DNA from: Ailurus styani
Taxonomy: Eukaryota; Chordata; Mammalia; Carnivora; Ailuridae
Assembly (NCBI GenBank): GCA_002007465.1
Contig: LNAC01001853.1
Location: 1-64,000 of the forward strand
DNA: 64,000 nt
Direction of reading: 5' to 3'
The notes under the pieces are model-generated. The model was not told the origin of the DNA, did no database searches, and worked only from the letters and a program-made list of their open reading frames with translations. Numbering within the stretch: position 1 is the stretch's first letter; every line of letters starts with the position of its first letter. Positions 46,613 to 59,435 of this stretch are shown piece after piece. Made by a program: the position numbers and the translations under genes.

Positions 46613-47230
46613 AACAAATAATCCAATTAAAAAGTGGGCAGAAGACATGAACAGACATTTCTCCAAAGAAAACATCCAAATGGCCAGCAGACACATGAAA
46701 AGATGCTCAACATCACTCATCATCAGGGAAATGGAAATCAAAACTACATTGAGATATCACCTCATACCTGCCAGATTGGCTAAAATAAAAAAACACAACT
46801 GTTGGTGAGGATGTGGACAAAAAACCTTCATGTGCTATTGGTGGGAATGCAAACTGGTGGAGTCACTGTGGAAAACAGTATGGGGTTTACTCAAAAAGGT
46901 AAAAATATAACTACCCTGTAACCCAGTAATTGCAGTATTATCCAAATATACAAAAACACTAATTTGAAACAATATATTAAGTCGTATGTTTAATGCAGCA
47001 TCATTTACAATAGCCAAATTATGGAAGCAACCCAAGCGCCATTAGATAGATGAATGTATAAAGAAGAGGTGGTATATATAATATTATTCAACCATAAAAA
47101 TGAACAAAATCTTGCCATTTGTGACAAGACGGATGGAGTTAGATAGTAAAATGCTAGGTGAAATAAGTCAGTTGGAGAAAGATAAATATCATGTGATTTC
47201 ACTTATATGTGGAATTTAAGAAACAAAACA

Positions 47231-47441
47231 GGGCACCTGGGTGGCTCAGTGGGTTAAAGCCGCTGCCTTCGGCTCAGGTCATGATCCCAGGGTCCTGGGA
47301 TCGAGGCCCACATCGGGCTCTCTGCTCAGCGGGGAGCCTGCTTCCTCCTCTCTCCTCTCTCTCTGCCTGCCTCTCTGCCTACTTGTAATCTCTCTCTCTG
47401 TGTCAAATGAATAAATAAAAAAATCTTTAAAAAAAAAAAAA
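47231..47441 (+). mobile_element. CAN-SINE (young, mustelid type) in L1 3'UTR
   Basis: Full sense copy. Perfect 13-bp TSD AAGAAACAAAACA at 47,218-47,230 and 47,442-47,454. Confidence 0.96.
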
Positions 47442-47704
47442 AAGAAACAAAACAAATGAAAAAAGTTAAAAAAGAGAGAGAGAGAGAGAAGCAAAACCAA
47501 GAAAAATCTCTTAACTATATAGAACAAACTGATGATTACCAGAGGAGAGGTGATGGGGAGTAAAGAGCACACCTATTATAATGAACCCTGAGTAATGTAC
47601 AGAAATGTTGAATCACTATATTGTATACCTGAAATTAATATAACACTCTATGCTAATTATACTGGAATTAAAATCTTAAAAAAATTTAAAAAATTAGTGA
47701 AGAC

Positions 47705-48726
47705 TCAGAATATTTGGGGCAGTATAACAAAGTACTGGCCCAAAGAAATGGGCAATATAAAATGTAGTTTCAGAATATAGGCAAGAGATTTTCTGGCCCT
47801 AGCCTGTTTTAATTGTGATGAAATTTATCAGAGAAAATAAGGATGGATAAAGTCAAGAAAACTTTTTAAACCCTCAATCAATAGCATAGTTCTTTGAATC
47901 ATTGAGACTACTCCTACTTATTTGTTAAAATTTAGATAAAGCTAAATTTTGTTGTCATGATGTATATTTTCAAGATATTTGTTGCTTTAAAACTTGAGTG
48001 TAAATTTAGAGTGTACTGAAGAGTCCACAATGGTTTAGTTAGTTATTCATGAAGTAACAGTTTATATTCCCAAGTTTTTAAAACTCTCCTAGATACAAAA
48101 TAGTAAAATCTGATCACTGAAAGGTAGACAAGAATTCATTTAGCAACAGAGCTCTGCTTGTACTGCATTTTGGTTACACTATTACACTCATATTAGAGCA
48201 CTGCTTGAGGAGTGTTTAGTGTTTTAGCTATTTTTTCTAGTACAAATTTTCATTATCTTATGTGGCAAAAACTATAGTTTAATTATTTTGATCCTAGTGA
48301 CTAGCATACAGTAGGTGCTATAACTGTTGAGTGAGTGAATGTCAAAATATTATTTATGGAGTACCTTCCCAGTTACGAAGAACAGCACGCTAGTTATTTG
48401 GTCTATGCTAATATTAGTGCCACTAACAGTCTGAAATTTTCAAACAAACCTTTCATATGTTAAGGAAAAAGTTGAATTGGTCTTACTTTTAATGAAATAT
48501 AGCAAAGAGAATTTAAAAGAATTTTCCTATTATTAGCAAGTAAATGGAATGGGACTGGTACTTAATTTTAGTTTAAAAACTAATGTTTTTTCTTCTGAAT
48601 TAAATAGGAACATATATTCACTGTGTAAACTTTAGCAAATAGAGAAACTGTAAGGAATGTAATTAAAATAATCCCTATGTAACCATTCCAACAATAATTG
48701 TTGATATTTGTTGTTATTTAAAACAT

Positions 48727-48777
<51 letters not shown>

Positions 48778-51080
48778 TATGTGCACACACATATGCCCAT
48801 ATGTAATAAGGTGCTCATTGATGAAACTGAAGACCCCATACCCTCAGGAAATATTTTAGTCAGATTTGTTTTACTATTCTCTCTTAGAATCCTGGTAGCT
48901 AAATACATTTACTACCAAGCATGTAGGGAAATACTTAATACCGAAGCAGAATTACTGTTGTATTAATTCCCAAGATGAAAGAGGCTCCACAACTTCACCT
49001 CAAATTCAGTCTTCCTCATTGAATAGTAGAGGTAGGGTTTGGAGGGGAGGTTAATATTTGAGGTAGGTGGCCAAGTTGCCTGACCTGCCCCAGAAAGGGT
49101 GGAATCCCCAGAACTACCTTTTACAATGATAGAAGTAATTGTAAAATCTCTGACCTCTAGTTAGCTTAGTTTCAATTCTGGTCTCACTAAACTGGATGTT
49201 AGTAACAGGGTGGGGTTCTGTAGGCACTGAATTTAGAAGATAGATAGTTAATAATTTAGGGGGTCCAGTATCTGACTACAGAGCGCATCAAAGTACCTGT
49301 TCTCCTGACAGTTGGCAAGAGATGAGGTAGTAGTAAACTGAGTCATGGGCCAAAGTGAACAAATACTGGATTTTTTCAGTGTATTTGAAGATATGAAGCT
49401 CCTAAGGTGTGTATGTGTGTGGGGGGAGGTACTTCTGTTAAATTCTGTAAATTTAATATTAAAATTAATGTGACTTTGGTTTGATCTCAAATTTTAAAGC
49501 TTTTTATAGTCTTTTAACATTCTGTCTGAAATATGTGTTGAAAATGATTTTTCCAGTTTTTCTATATTCTGCCTTATGGAATTTTACACCAGTTTTTGTT
49601 TATTTGATATTAGTCATATCACTCACAATTTTCTCTTATGGTTTATTATTTTGCTTTTATGCACTGAAAGAAATTTCCATATCAAGTTTTTTCTTTCTTT
49701 TGTTTCCTTTTAAGTTTCTCTTTTATTTTATTATTGAGTTACTTACATAAATGTGATGTGATATGTTATTTTATTTATCCATAAATATAATGAAAGAAAG
49801 TATTTCATTTTCTACCAAACCTTGAAAGATCTATCCACTTCTGGTTTGTGACCAATAGAGTAAAATTTGAAAAAAAGAAATTAAGTATGTAAATTTTCCT
49901 AAAACCTTTAAACAGTTTGCTGATAAATCTTGATTTCTTTAAGTTTTCTCTTTTAAATCTGAGGTGTACTTATATGTGTATATTCCAGGGTAAATTCATA
50001 ACATATTATAAATTATTACCTCATTTATCAAGCAGATGAAAATCATTAGGACAGATATAAATGAGATCATGACATGTCTAATAAAATCACTGCTGAAGCT
50101 TAAAATGTAAGCTTAAAGAAAATAAGCATGTGTTGGATTTCTTGAAAAGAAGTCAAAATGCATTGACTACAGAGATAAATATCAAGAATTTTATTCAAGT
50201 TAAAAATTATATTCCTAACTATATAAAACAAAGTACTATATAATTATTCTTCAAAGTATAGAAGTATCCTTTCTAGATCATGGAAGAAGACAAACTCTAA
50301 TTGGAAATAAATAACTTTATTAATAATTTTTGAAACAAAACACACCTAATTCTAACACATAATTAAATACCCATTCACCAAAAAGATAATGTAAATAACA
50401 ATATGTAAAGAATGCTTTTGGAACGACAGTGATAACCAGGCATAAATTATTAGTAAAGTGATCATCTTATTAACTAACACTGCACAAATTAAAAAAGAAA
50501 TGACCATTGGTTGGCTTAAAAGGATTTAAGTACATATCATCATCGTGAGTGAAAATATTAATACAAAGATTCTCTATTTAATACAAAGGGAATAGATATG
50601 ATCAATTCTCAGAGTTTGTCTTCAAATACAGATGAGTCTACCTGAAATGCTTAGAGCTAACAGAAGTAATGTTTGCATTTGTAAATTATTTTCCTTTTAT
50701 AATGTACTTCATTGCATACTACTTATAATGTGTATATTGTGATAAAAGTAATGTTAATATTATGGGAAATCTGATGGTTTTCATCCTTCTTTGGCACCTG
50801 ACATTCATTAAATGTTTTATTATTTAATTTCCTATTACAACTCCCCAAGCTCTTTTCAATCTCTTTTCTCAAAAACCAAAATAACCCCTATTTACCTTCA
50901 CTCTCTACATGATTGTACTTACAAAAATATTGATTCATCATGGCAAAATGCCTGAAAAATTCCTGAATTAATCTTATATCCATTTTAAATTTTCTTTCTT
51001 TTCATTCACCCTAAATGTATAAAAGTTTCACTCATGTATGTTTGCTATATTCCTTCTTACTCTCTTTTAGGAGAGCCTAC
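47705..51080. other. Mostly unique; no gene recognised
   Basis: About 3.4 kb without SINE or L1. A possible L2/MIR 3' end lies at 48,285-48,345 ('GACTAGCATACAGTAGGTGC', 'GAGTGAGTGAATG'). Reading frames stay below 90 codons; the largest, 49,481-49,750 plus, is F/L/I-rich and looks like translated AT-rich DNA. Confidence 0.4.
48731..48775 (+). repeat. (CA)n microsatellite
   Basis: About 22 CA units, uninterrupted. Confidence 0.97.
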
Positions 51081-51083
51081 CTT

Positions 51084-51271
51084 GGGGTGCCTGTGTAGCT
51101 CAGTGGGTTAAAGCCTCTGCCTTTGGCTCAGGTCATGATCTCAAGGTCCTGGGATGGAGGCCCGCATTGGGCTCCTTGCTCAGCAGGGAGCCTGCTTCCT
51201 CCTCTCTCTGTCTGCCTCTGCCTACTTGTGATCTCTCTCTCTGTGTCAAATAAATGAAAGCTTAAAAAAAA
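51084..51271 (+). mobile_element. CAN-SINE, tail at assembly gap
   Basis: Sense copy with 'GGGGTGCCTGTGTAGCTCAG' head, CT-rich body and 'AAATAAATGAAAGCTTAAAA' tail. The A-tail runs straight into the N run, so the 3' TSD cannot be seen. Confidence 0.93.
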
Positions 51272-51720
51272 NNNNNNNNNNNNNNNNNNNNNNNNNNNNN
51301 NNNNNNNNNNNNNNNNNNNNNNNNNNNNNNNNNNNNNNNNNNNNNNNNNNNNNNNNNNNNNNNNNNNNNNNNNNNNNNNNNNNNNNNNNNNNNNNNNNNN
51401 NNNNNNNNNNNNNNNNNNNNNNNNNNNNNNNNNNNNNNNNNNNNNNNNNNNNNNNNNNNNNNNNNNNNNNNNNNNNNNNNNNNNNNNNNNNNNNNNNNNN
51501 NNNNNNNNNNNNNNNNNNNNNNNNNNNNNNNNNNNNNNNNNNNNNNNNNNNNNNNNNNNNNNNNNNNNNNNNNNNNNNNNNNNNNNNNNNNNNNNNNNNN
51601 NNNNNNNNNNNNNNNNNNNNNNNNNNNNNNNNNNNNNNNNNNNNNNNNNNNNNNNNNNNNNNNNNNNNNNNNNNNNNNNNNNNNNNNNNNNNNNNNNNNN
51701 NNNNNNNNNNNNNNNNNNNN
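51272..51720. other. Assembly gap (449 N)
   Basis: All bases are N. The gap begins in a SINE poly(A) tail and ends in a TTTTA array, both hard to assemble, so the true length may differ from 449. Confidence 0.99.
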
Positions 51721-51822
51721 TATTTTATTTTATTTTATTTTATTTTATTTTATTTTATTTTATTTTATTATTTTATTTTATTTTATTTTATTTTATTTTA
51801 TTTTATTATTTTATTTTATTTT
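51721..51822 (+). repeat. (TTTTA)n microsatellite
   Basis: About 20 pentamer units with two one-base-short units. It lies at the tail end of the antisense SINE that follows, so it is probably an expanded SINE (TAAAA)n tail. Confidence 0.95.
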
Positions 51823-51990
51823 CTTGAGAGCAAGAGAGCAAATTCAGGGAGGAGGAGCAGAGGGAGAGGGAGAAGTTCACTCCCTACTAAGAAGGGGGTC
51901 CAATGCCAATGCTGGGCTTGATTCCAGGACCCTGAGATCATAACCTGATCCCAAGGCAGACTCTTAACCAACTGAGCTACCTAGGCACCC
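51823..51990 (-). mobile_element. CAN-SINE (older type)
   Basis: Antisense copy with 'GGAGGAGCAGAGGGAGAGGG', 'CCAGGACCCTGAGATCATAA' and head complement 'ACTGAGCTACCTAGGCACCC'. Confidence 0.93.
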
Positions 51991-52493
51991 TTCCCCATAA
52001 TTTTTTCCAAAAATACCTTTGTACCTGCTCCAATCCCCTTTTCCTAAATGACCTTTTCCTATACTGTTGTTACAGTCAAATTACCATGAATTTCTTCTCT
52101 TGATTTCACTGTCAACCTTATTCAAAGCACACTCTTTACTGTGGCTTCCACTTCTTTTATATATTTTAAAAGTAATAACCGTTTTATTAAATTACAGCAT
52201 TTATAGAGAAGCGCACATATCACAAGTGCTCAGCTTGATGAATATTTATAAAGGGACAGACTTTGTAACCAGCACCCAGGTGAAGAAATATATATTTATT
52301 AGTCCTCCAGAAGCTCAAATATACCCGGCTTGTTTTACAACTCCTACCAAAGTTAATCCTTATCCTGACATGAATAGCACAGTTTAATTTTGCCTATTTT
52401 TAAATGTTATTGAGTAAATATAGAAATACAGGATATCTTTTTTTTCCATCTGAGTTCATTCCCTGAGCATGTTGTGTACAATAGCTATGATTT

Positions 52494-52540
52494 ATTTTTA
52501 TTGAATCTATTAAGGGAATTTTTATTGAATCTATTAAGGG
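52494..52540 (+). repeat. Perfect 24-bp tandem duplication
   Basis: A 23-base block (core 'TTTTTATTGAATCTATTAAG') occurs twice with one A between: 52,494-52,516 and 52,518-52,540. Confidence 0.95.
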
Positions 52541-52618
52541 CATATGCCAAGTGTTTTCATCTATTCTATGGTGGTGGGCATTTTGGTTTTAGTTTTGGTA
52601 TTAAATATTATCCTGCTG

Positions 52619-52824
52619 GAGCGCCTGGGTGGCTCAGTGGGTTAAAGCCTCTGTCTTCAGCTCAGGTCATGATCTCAAGGTCCTGGGATCGTGCCCTGCA
52701 TTGGGCTCTCTGCTCGGTGGGAAGCCTGCTTCCTCCTCTCTCTGCCTGTCTCTCTGCCTGTTTGTGATCTCTTTCTGTGTCAAATAAATAAATAAAATCT
52801 TAATAAATAAATAAATAAATAAAA
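52619..52824 (+). mobile_element. CAN-SINE (young, mustelid type)
   Basis: Sense copy with 'GCGCCTGGGTGGCTCAGTGG' head and doubled tail ('AAATAAATAAATAAAATC' then another AAATA run). Possible degenerate TSD ATTATCCTGCTGGA / AAAATCTTGCTAAGGA. Confidence 0.93.
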
Positions 52825-53749
52825 TCTTGCTAAGGACATTCATGTATATCTTTGACATCATATGTATGCATTTCTATTGATTAGATATTTAAGAGTACTT
52901 TTTGCTGTGTTATAAGGAATAGCATATGTTCAACTTCAGTAGAAAATTTTAAAACAGTTGTCCAAAGTTGGTCACACCATTTTACTCCCCTACCAGCACT
53001 GTATGATTTCCTATTGATCCACATTGTCACCAACATTTAAAGTTATATGTTTTATTTTAGCCTTTGGAGTGTGTTTAACCAGACATTGAAATTTTGAAAG
53101 TTTTTAATGTATAATAATGTTGTCTGCCAAAAAGTGACAATTTTATTCCTTCCTTTCACATTGTTATTCACTTTTTTTTAAAATGATGGAGTAGAAGTAG
53201 TTTTTTTTCAATGTGGAGTAGAGGGAGTTGTATTACACATCAATTTCCCTGTATCTCTATTACATTTTCAATCTTAGAGGGAATGCTTTCAACTCATTAA
53301 TATATGGGACGTTTGATAAAGTTTTTTTTCTTGATAAATATTCTTTATCTGATTAAAGACATTGGCTTTTATTCTTACCTTTGTAAGAATTTTTAATCAT
53401 GCTTGTATGTTCAGTGTTGTCAAATGGTTTTTCTGTTTCTATTGAAATGTTCATATAAGTTTTTCTTCTCTTCCTTTTCCTATATATAGTGATACATTTC
53501 AATGGTTGATATTTACAATTCTGTATTTTTTAAATTTTATCATAAAAATTCAAAAATACAGATAAGTTTAGATAATTTTATAGGAACCATTTATATTCCC
53601 ACCACCTACACTCTATAATTGTTAAGATTTTGCCAGAATTGCTGTATCACATAACTCTCTATCTCTTCATACATCCATCCTTCATTTAAAAAAATATATT
53701 GAATGTTCGACCAATCCTTGACTAAGTTCCCTTTGCATTTCTATGTTAT

Positions 53750-53967
53750 ATTTTTTTTAATTTTTATTTTTTAAATAATAATAATTATTTTCTTTTTTTG
53801 ACAGAGAGAGACACAGCAAGAGAAGGAACAGAAGCAGGGGGAATGGGAGACGGAGAAGCAGGCTCCTCGCTGAGCAGAGAGCCAGATGGGAGGCTCAACC
53901 CCAGTACCCTGGGATCATGACCTGAGCCGAAGTCAGATGCTTAATGACTGAGCCACCTAGGCACCCC
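53750..53967 (-). mobile_element. CAN-SINE (older type)
   Basis: Antisense copy with 'GACACAGCAAGAGAAGGAAC' and head complement 'TGAGCCACCTAGGCACCCC'. T-rich sequence on both sides hides the TSD. Confidence 0.9.
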
Positions 53968-54239
53968 TCTTTTTTTTTTAATATATATTTCTGGGAAATT
54001 TTATCATTATTTTTTAGATATTTATGTCTATCTTTGGAAATTATCTGTACATTTTCCTTTTTTCTTTATAACGTCTTTGTCAGGTTTTAGGACTCAGGAT
54101 ATGTTAACTTCATAAAATGAATCTTCATGGAGTCCCCCTTTCTCCAATTGTTGGGCAACATTTATATTAGACTGGTGGTAGGTTCAGTTCAGTGGAATAG
54201 TAAGCTGGGACTGGGATTTTCTTTTGGGGAAGGTGTTTT

Positions 54240-54455
54240 GTTTTGTTTTGTTTAGAGAGAGAAAGAAAAAGCAAGTGTGAGTGTGACATGGGGAATGGAA
54301 GAGGGAGAGGGAAAGAGAATCTTAAGCAAGCTGTATACCCAGTCTGGAGCCTGACATCAGGCTCATTGTGAGGCTGGATCTCACAACCTGAGATCATCAT
54401 CTGAGCTGAAATCAAGAGTTGGATGCTTAACCAACTGAGCCTCCCAGCTGCCCCA
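54240..54455 (-). mobile_element. CAN-SINE (older type)
   Basis: Antisense copy with a TTTTG-repeat tail region at its left, 'GAGCCTGACATCAGGCTC' and head complement 'AACTGAGCCTCCCAGCTGCC'. Imperfect TSD TGGGGAAGGTGTTTT / TGGGGTAGGTTTT. Confidence 0.9.
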
Positions 54456-56691
54456 TGGGGTAGGTTTTCAATTTACTTAATAAATATAGAGTTTCTAAAA
54501 AAATAAATAGAGAAATAAATGAAACTCGAGTTTCTATTTGATTTTCAGTTTTTGTAGGTTATGTTTTTCAGAACGTTTGTTCTTTTCTAAATTGTCAGAT
54601 TTAATAGAGTGAAGTTATTCATGGTATCTTTCTTTTGAGTTTTTAATGTATAATGTCTACAGTGATACTATCTTTTTCTTTCTTGCTACTTATAATTTGT
54701 GTTTTATATGTTCGTGATTGACATTGCTATAATTTTGTCAACTGTTTTAAAGAAACAACGTTTGGCTTTATTGTTTTCTGTTATTGCCCTTTGTTTTCTT
54801 TGTTTTTAATTTCTGCTGTTATCTTTAATTCCTTCCTCTAGTTTCTCAGGTTTGATTCACCATGTTTAAAATTAGCTTTTTAAGACACTTCATTTCCAGT
54901 AAGTGTATTTAAAAAAATAATTTTTCCTCTAAGCACTCTTTAAATTCATTCTACATGTTTTGACATATTTCATTATGATTCTCTACTGCAAAATATTTCT
55001 TATTTCTTTTGTGATTGCTTCTTTGAACAATGGGTTATTTTAAATGATATTGTTTAATTTTTTACTGTGGGCCATGATTTTTTTTTTGTTTTAGTGATTG
55101 TAGTGATGAATAAATACCTTGAATAATTTCATGTTATATGTAAATCAAAAGTAATCAAGTTTTTTTAGTGAGATAAGTATTTTTTTCTTTTAATTGTACT
55201 ATTTAGTTTTTAATGTAATTAATAATGGCACTGGTTTTTTATCTACCATCTATTTGAATTCTATTTGACCCATAGTTTGTTTCACGTTTTCTTCCACTTT
55301 TTCTTATACGTTAACAAATACATTTCACTTTCATATTCTTCAATTAGATTGTTAAGTACATCTTTAACATGTTTTCCTTCATGGTCAATATACATTCTCA
55401 ACTTATTACAACCTAATGCAAATCAATAATATTCCACTTGTCCCATATACTAGAACCTTAGAAAGTTTTATATCTATTTATCCTCCCCATCTTCACATTA
55501 TTAAGTATATACTTTTACTTATATTTAAGTTTGTACAGCATATTACTGTTATTGTTTTGTATTGCATTTTTTCTTTAAATTTATCCACATATTTACTTTT
55601 TCCACTAATCTTCATTTCTTTCTAAATTTCCTACTTCATTTCCTGCTGAGAGCATTCTCCCTCTGCTCTTAGTGTTTCTTTTACTAAAGCTATGCTGAAA
55701 GCAAATGTTCTCTGTTTTTTGCTTTGTTTTGGTCTGAACATCTCTTTATTTTGTCACCATTATTAAAAGTGTTTTATTACTAGAGAGGGTCTCTTGATTG
55801 GATTTTTCAGCACTTTTAATTATCATTCAATTTTGTCTGCTTCTAGCAAAGACTGAAAAACAAACAAAAAAGAGAACAAAAAAAAATATCAACAGCAAAA
55901 ACTATCCCATTTTAATTTAGCTCTTTCCATCCACATTTCTCCTCTTTCTCCTCTTACCAGACTACCATTTAGTTTCCAAAGATACCTTCCCCACCCTTGT
56001 CTGTGTACCTTGCTCAAATCCTTTCCATGCTTGCAGAAACTTTTAGTATTTTTTTTGACTACTTAGTATCTGTATCCCTTTCTTCTGGTAACAGCAAACT
56101 TATGTTCTTTTGGGGAATACTCTTTTCCTTTTCCAAATGACTGGGATGGAATGACAATCAGAATGAATCATCTTCTCTTCACCAAGGAGTATATATTTCA
56201 ATCTAGGCTAGCCAGATACTTTTCCTTGGTATATTAATCTTGAGCTTAGGTGCCCAAAGACTGAAAATAATTAGAGTTGATTCTTCCTGATGATGATACA
56301 TGATAGAAATACTGTTAACTGTCCTTGGGGCCTTGATATTCTCCACCTTTTCCCAAACTGATGCTTTTACATAGTAACTAGAAGAGTAGTGGTAATGTGT
56401 TTCACATTGGTGAGACCTATTATAGCATTTAACTAAAAGCTGAATATAGTTGGGTTTTCTGTAAGAAAACAACTAAGAAGTTGAAGAGACTTTATCTATG
56501 ACATTTGTAGATGGAGTAAAAGAAGATACAGGACACTAAGATCAGAACCAAAAATTCTTGACTTCTGCAAAAAGTGTTCTCTTCTGCATTTTTATAGAGT
56601 AAATACAAAGATGGAAAATCAAAACATAATTTTTAAGATCTGTATTTATTTATTTTACCCAGAAAGCAAATCCAAAGCACAGTATTAGTAT

Positions 56692-56872
56692 TTTTTTTAA
56701 AGATTTTATTTATTTATTTGACAGAGAGAGATTACAAGTAGGCAGAGAGAGAGGAGGAAGCAGGCTCCCTGCTGAGCAGAGAGCCCCGACATGGGGCTCG
56801 ATCCCAGGACCCTGAGATCATGACCTGAGCCGAAGGCAGAGGCTTTAACCTGCTTGAGCCACCCAGGCGCCC
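56692..56872 (-). mobile_element. CAN-SINE (young, mustelid type)
   Basis: Antisense copy, slightly shortened body. Perfect 15-bp TSD GCACAGTATTAGTAT at 56,677-56,691 and 56,873-56,887. Confidence 0.97.
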
Positions 56873-56889
56873 GCACAGTATTAGTATGT

Positions 56890-59435
56890 ACAGCAACAAC
56901 TGTATTGTTTCCTCAATCGCCATTCTTTTCTTTATGGCATATCAATAAAAGTCAGATGACTAATCATGTGTTTATAAAAAGGTGTGTACCACAGGAGAGG
57001 ACCTGTGAAATTATGCAGAAACTACTAGAGAGCTTCTCACCCCAACTCCTGAGAGTGGGAAGGAGACCTTATCTTCCAAACATAAACAAATATTCTCTGT
57101 GAAGGAAGAAATAAATTCTTAGTTTACAACTATTTTGAATACAAATGAATGAGTCCCAGTTTTGTGATGTTTTGAAATATACACCTATGACTCCAAGAAA
57201 TGATGGATCTCTATATTTCTCTAGAGGTCTCTTAACTATTTACTCACCCTTTCACTTCCAAATCCTCTCTGTTACACCAGATTCCAGCTTTCTATGCTCT
57301 GAAAGCTTTAACTGTGCAAAAAACATAAAAATACTTCCTTGCAGTTGCACAAAGAGTTACTGCTATTTTGCCATAAATAAGAGATTAAATTCAGTTAGAG
57401 GTTGACTAAAGAGAGAATAGGATATCTTAGGGAGTAATGGGCTCGCTGTTACTACACTCAGTCAAACATATGGTCAATTTGACCGTTTAGTAGAGGTGTT
57501 ATAATGAGAATTCAAGCATCCAGCAAATCTACTGTATTATCACAAGTGGCAAGAAGCAGATGGCATACTCAAATACTGACATTGGAAATGCTTTAATGAA
57601 TAAAATTATTGCAAAAGCATGGTTAAGGTTAAGGAAAACTAACATGAGATAGTGGAGCATCCTGGTGAGCCATTGCCAACCTAGAGTCAAAGGGCTAAAG
57701 GGAGTGAGCGGTTGCTGGAACAGAAATCCTTGTCCCTTTCTCTCTGGGAGAGGACCACACAAGAGGAGCTAAGGCCTTAGTGAAGAATACAGCCACTGAA
57801 ACCTCCTGTAGCCTGGCAGACAGAAAGCTGGGAAAATAAACATCTTAACATCTCTCTGATAGTTCCATCCCCCAACCTCAACTTTCTGCTGGTGACTTCA
57901 TTTGTCAAAATCAACAGGAGACCAGAAGGCAAGAGAGACCAGTTGACGGAATCCCCAGAGGTCACCAACCCACTCAGTGCACAGATCCTATGTTGAGAAG
58001 GCATCTGGTGGGTAAGACAGTGAATATCTAGCTCAAACATTTCTAAGTACAAGTGAACTTAACTGAAGCCTGAAAGCTTATGATTCTGTGAAAGGCTAAT
58101 CTTATATTCTTTCAAAACAATTCTCACAACCTGAAAGAAACACTTAAAAGCATAATGAACAACTGCTGTATAGAAATGGATATTTATACATCAGGCATTA
58201 AAGACTGGTATAACTTGACGGCAAAGGTTTAATAAAGCATTAATGGAGAAGACTAAGCTCTACTTGCTCCTGGCTTCTTTGACCCATACATGTTATTCTG
58301 AAATCATCAGGATAGACCATCAGCCAGTTTCCTTTCAATTTTTTCCTTATCTCAGGCAGACAGTTTAAGAGTCAGAGATCTGTACCATCTGGGCCAGATG
58401 AAAGGAGACCCAGTGCTGATTGCCAATAGCATACTGATGACACTATATTATGAAACATCTCACTCTTTCCCTGTGAGGCTTCACTGAAAAGACTTCACAG
58501 ACAGTACCATATGTCAGTGAGAACTGCAACATCTAGTCAAGAATTTGGTGAAACAAATGTAAAAGCTACTAGTTTCTTGTGCTTTTATTTTTAAATCTAT
58601 ATTCTACCAGTGATAGGTATAGCTGATATAGAAATGCTTTTATCTGTCACATTTCATTTCATTTCAGATTTTGACTGGCAGTCAATAGTAATGCAATCCA
58701 GATATTCAAAGCAATTTTATGCTGCCTTCTGTCATAAATTAAAATGTTCCATTAACTAAACAAATTCTCAATGGCATAAATCAGCCCACATTAAGTAAAT
58801 CACAGTTAGTGAAAACCAAATTGTAATTCCATAAAAGTGATTAAGTGCTGGCAAGATATAGTGAGATATATCAACTGTAGTGGAGAATATGATTATTCAA
58901 TATCTCTATGTTGTATTTTAAATTGGCTGATTTCCTCCACATTAGGTATTTTCATTGGAAATATTTAAAGAACAAATATATATCACATAAAATTTTATAT
59001 TTTACTTTCACTTTGGAGTTTCACTATAGCCTAATTTTGAAATGTGGCTGATGATTGGCATCACAAATTTGAAAATCTATAATAAATAATATATTTACTC
59101 TAAGATGGAAATAACCTTCTTGTCAGTAGAGTCAATCATTTCTAAATTACAAAATCTGCTTTCTGATTTGTTATGTACACTATTGGATTGCTTTCAGCTC
59201 TTCCTTTTAGAAATTCAGTTTTTCTCCCCATAATAAGGTTGCCAACTGAATGAAGTATGATGATTTACATGTTAATATATGGCTGTGGCAAACTCATATT
59301 TAATAGCTTTTAAGAACCATAAGTATAATTATTATATAGATATGAAATGCAATCAGCAAATGATTAGATACTACCTAACTTGTGAAAGGCACTGAGGAAG
59401 TTGAACTGATTCATTCTGATAAACTTTAACAAATT
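56890..59435. other. No gene recognised; unnamed GC-richer block at 57,420-58,080
   Basis: About 2.5 kb without CAN-SINE or L1. The block 57,420-58,080 is richer in GC ('CTCTCTGGGAGAGGACCACA', 'CAGCCACTGAAACCTCCTGT', 'AGGAGACCAGAAGGCAAGAG') and has a 91-codon minus-strand frame at 57,777-58,052 with no domain I recognise. An ancient LTR-like repeat is as likely as anything coding. Confidence 0.4.

Larger units (their letters stand above)
44125..47692 (+). mobile_element. 5'-truncated L1, sense, with three SINEs
   Basis: Starts within ORF2 ('AATTATATGCCAACAAATTG', 'ACCTAGAAGAAATGGATAAA') and runs through RT, C-terminal and 3'UTR to an A-rich end at 47,680-47,692. Candidate TSD ATTAGTGAA at 44,116-44,124 and 47,693-47,701. 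The 3'UTR ending ('CACTATATTGTATACCTGAA', 'TGCTAATTATACTGGAATTA') is of an older L1 type than the element at 31,281. Confidence 0.85.
52140..55860 (-). mobile_element. Ancient L1 relic, antisense, with three SINEs
   Basis: Reading the plus strand left to right: 3'UTR ('AATTACAGCATTTATAGAGA', 'CACAAGTGCTCAGCTTGATG'), C-terminal ORF2 ('AAACAGTTGTCCAAAGTTGG', 'CACCATTTTACTCCCCTACC'), RT ('CAAATGGTTTTTCTGTTTCT', 'GTCTTTGTCAGGTTTTAGG', 'ACTTCATAAAATGAATCTTC') and upstream parts ('TTTTTAATTTCTGCTGTTAT', 'AGTGTTTCTTTTACTAAAGC', 'ACATCTCTTTATTTTG'). Highly decayed, no coding potential. Its ends are approximate. Confidence 0.8.
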
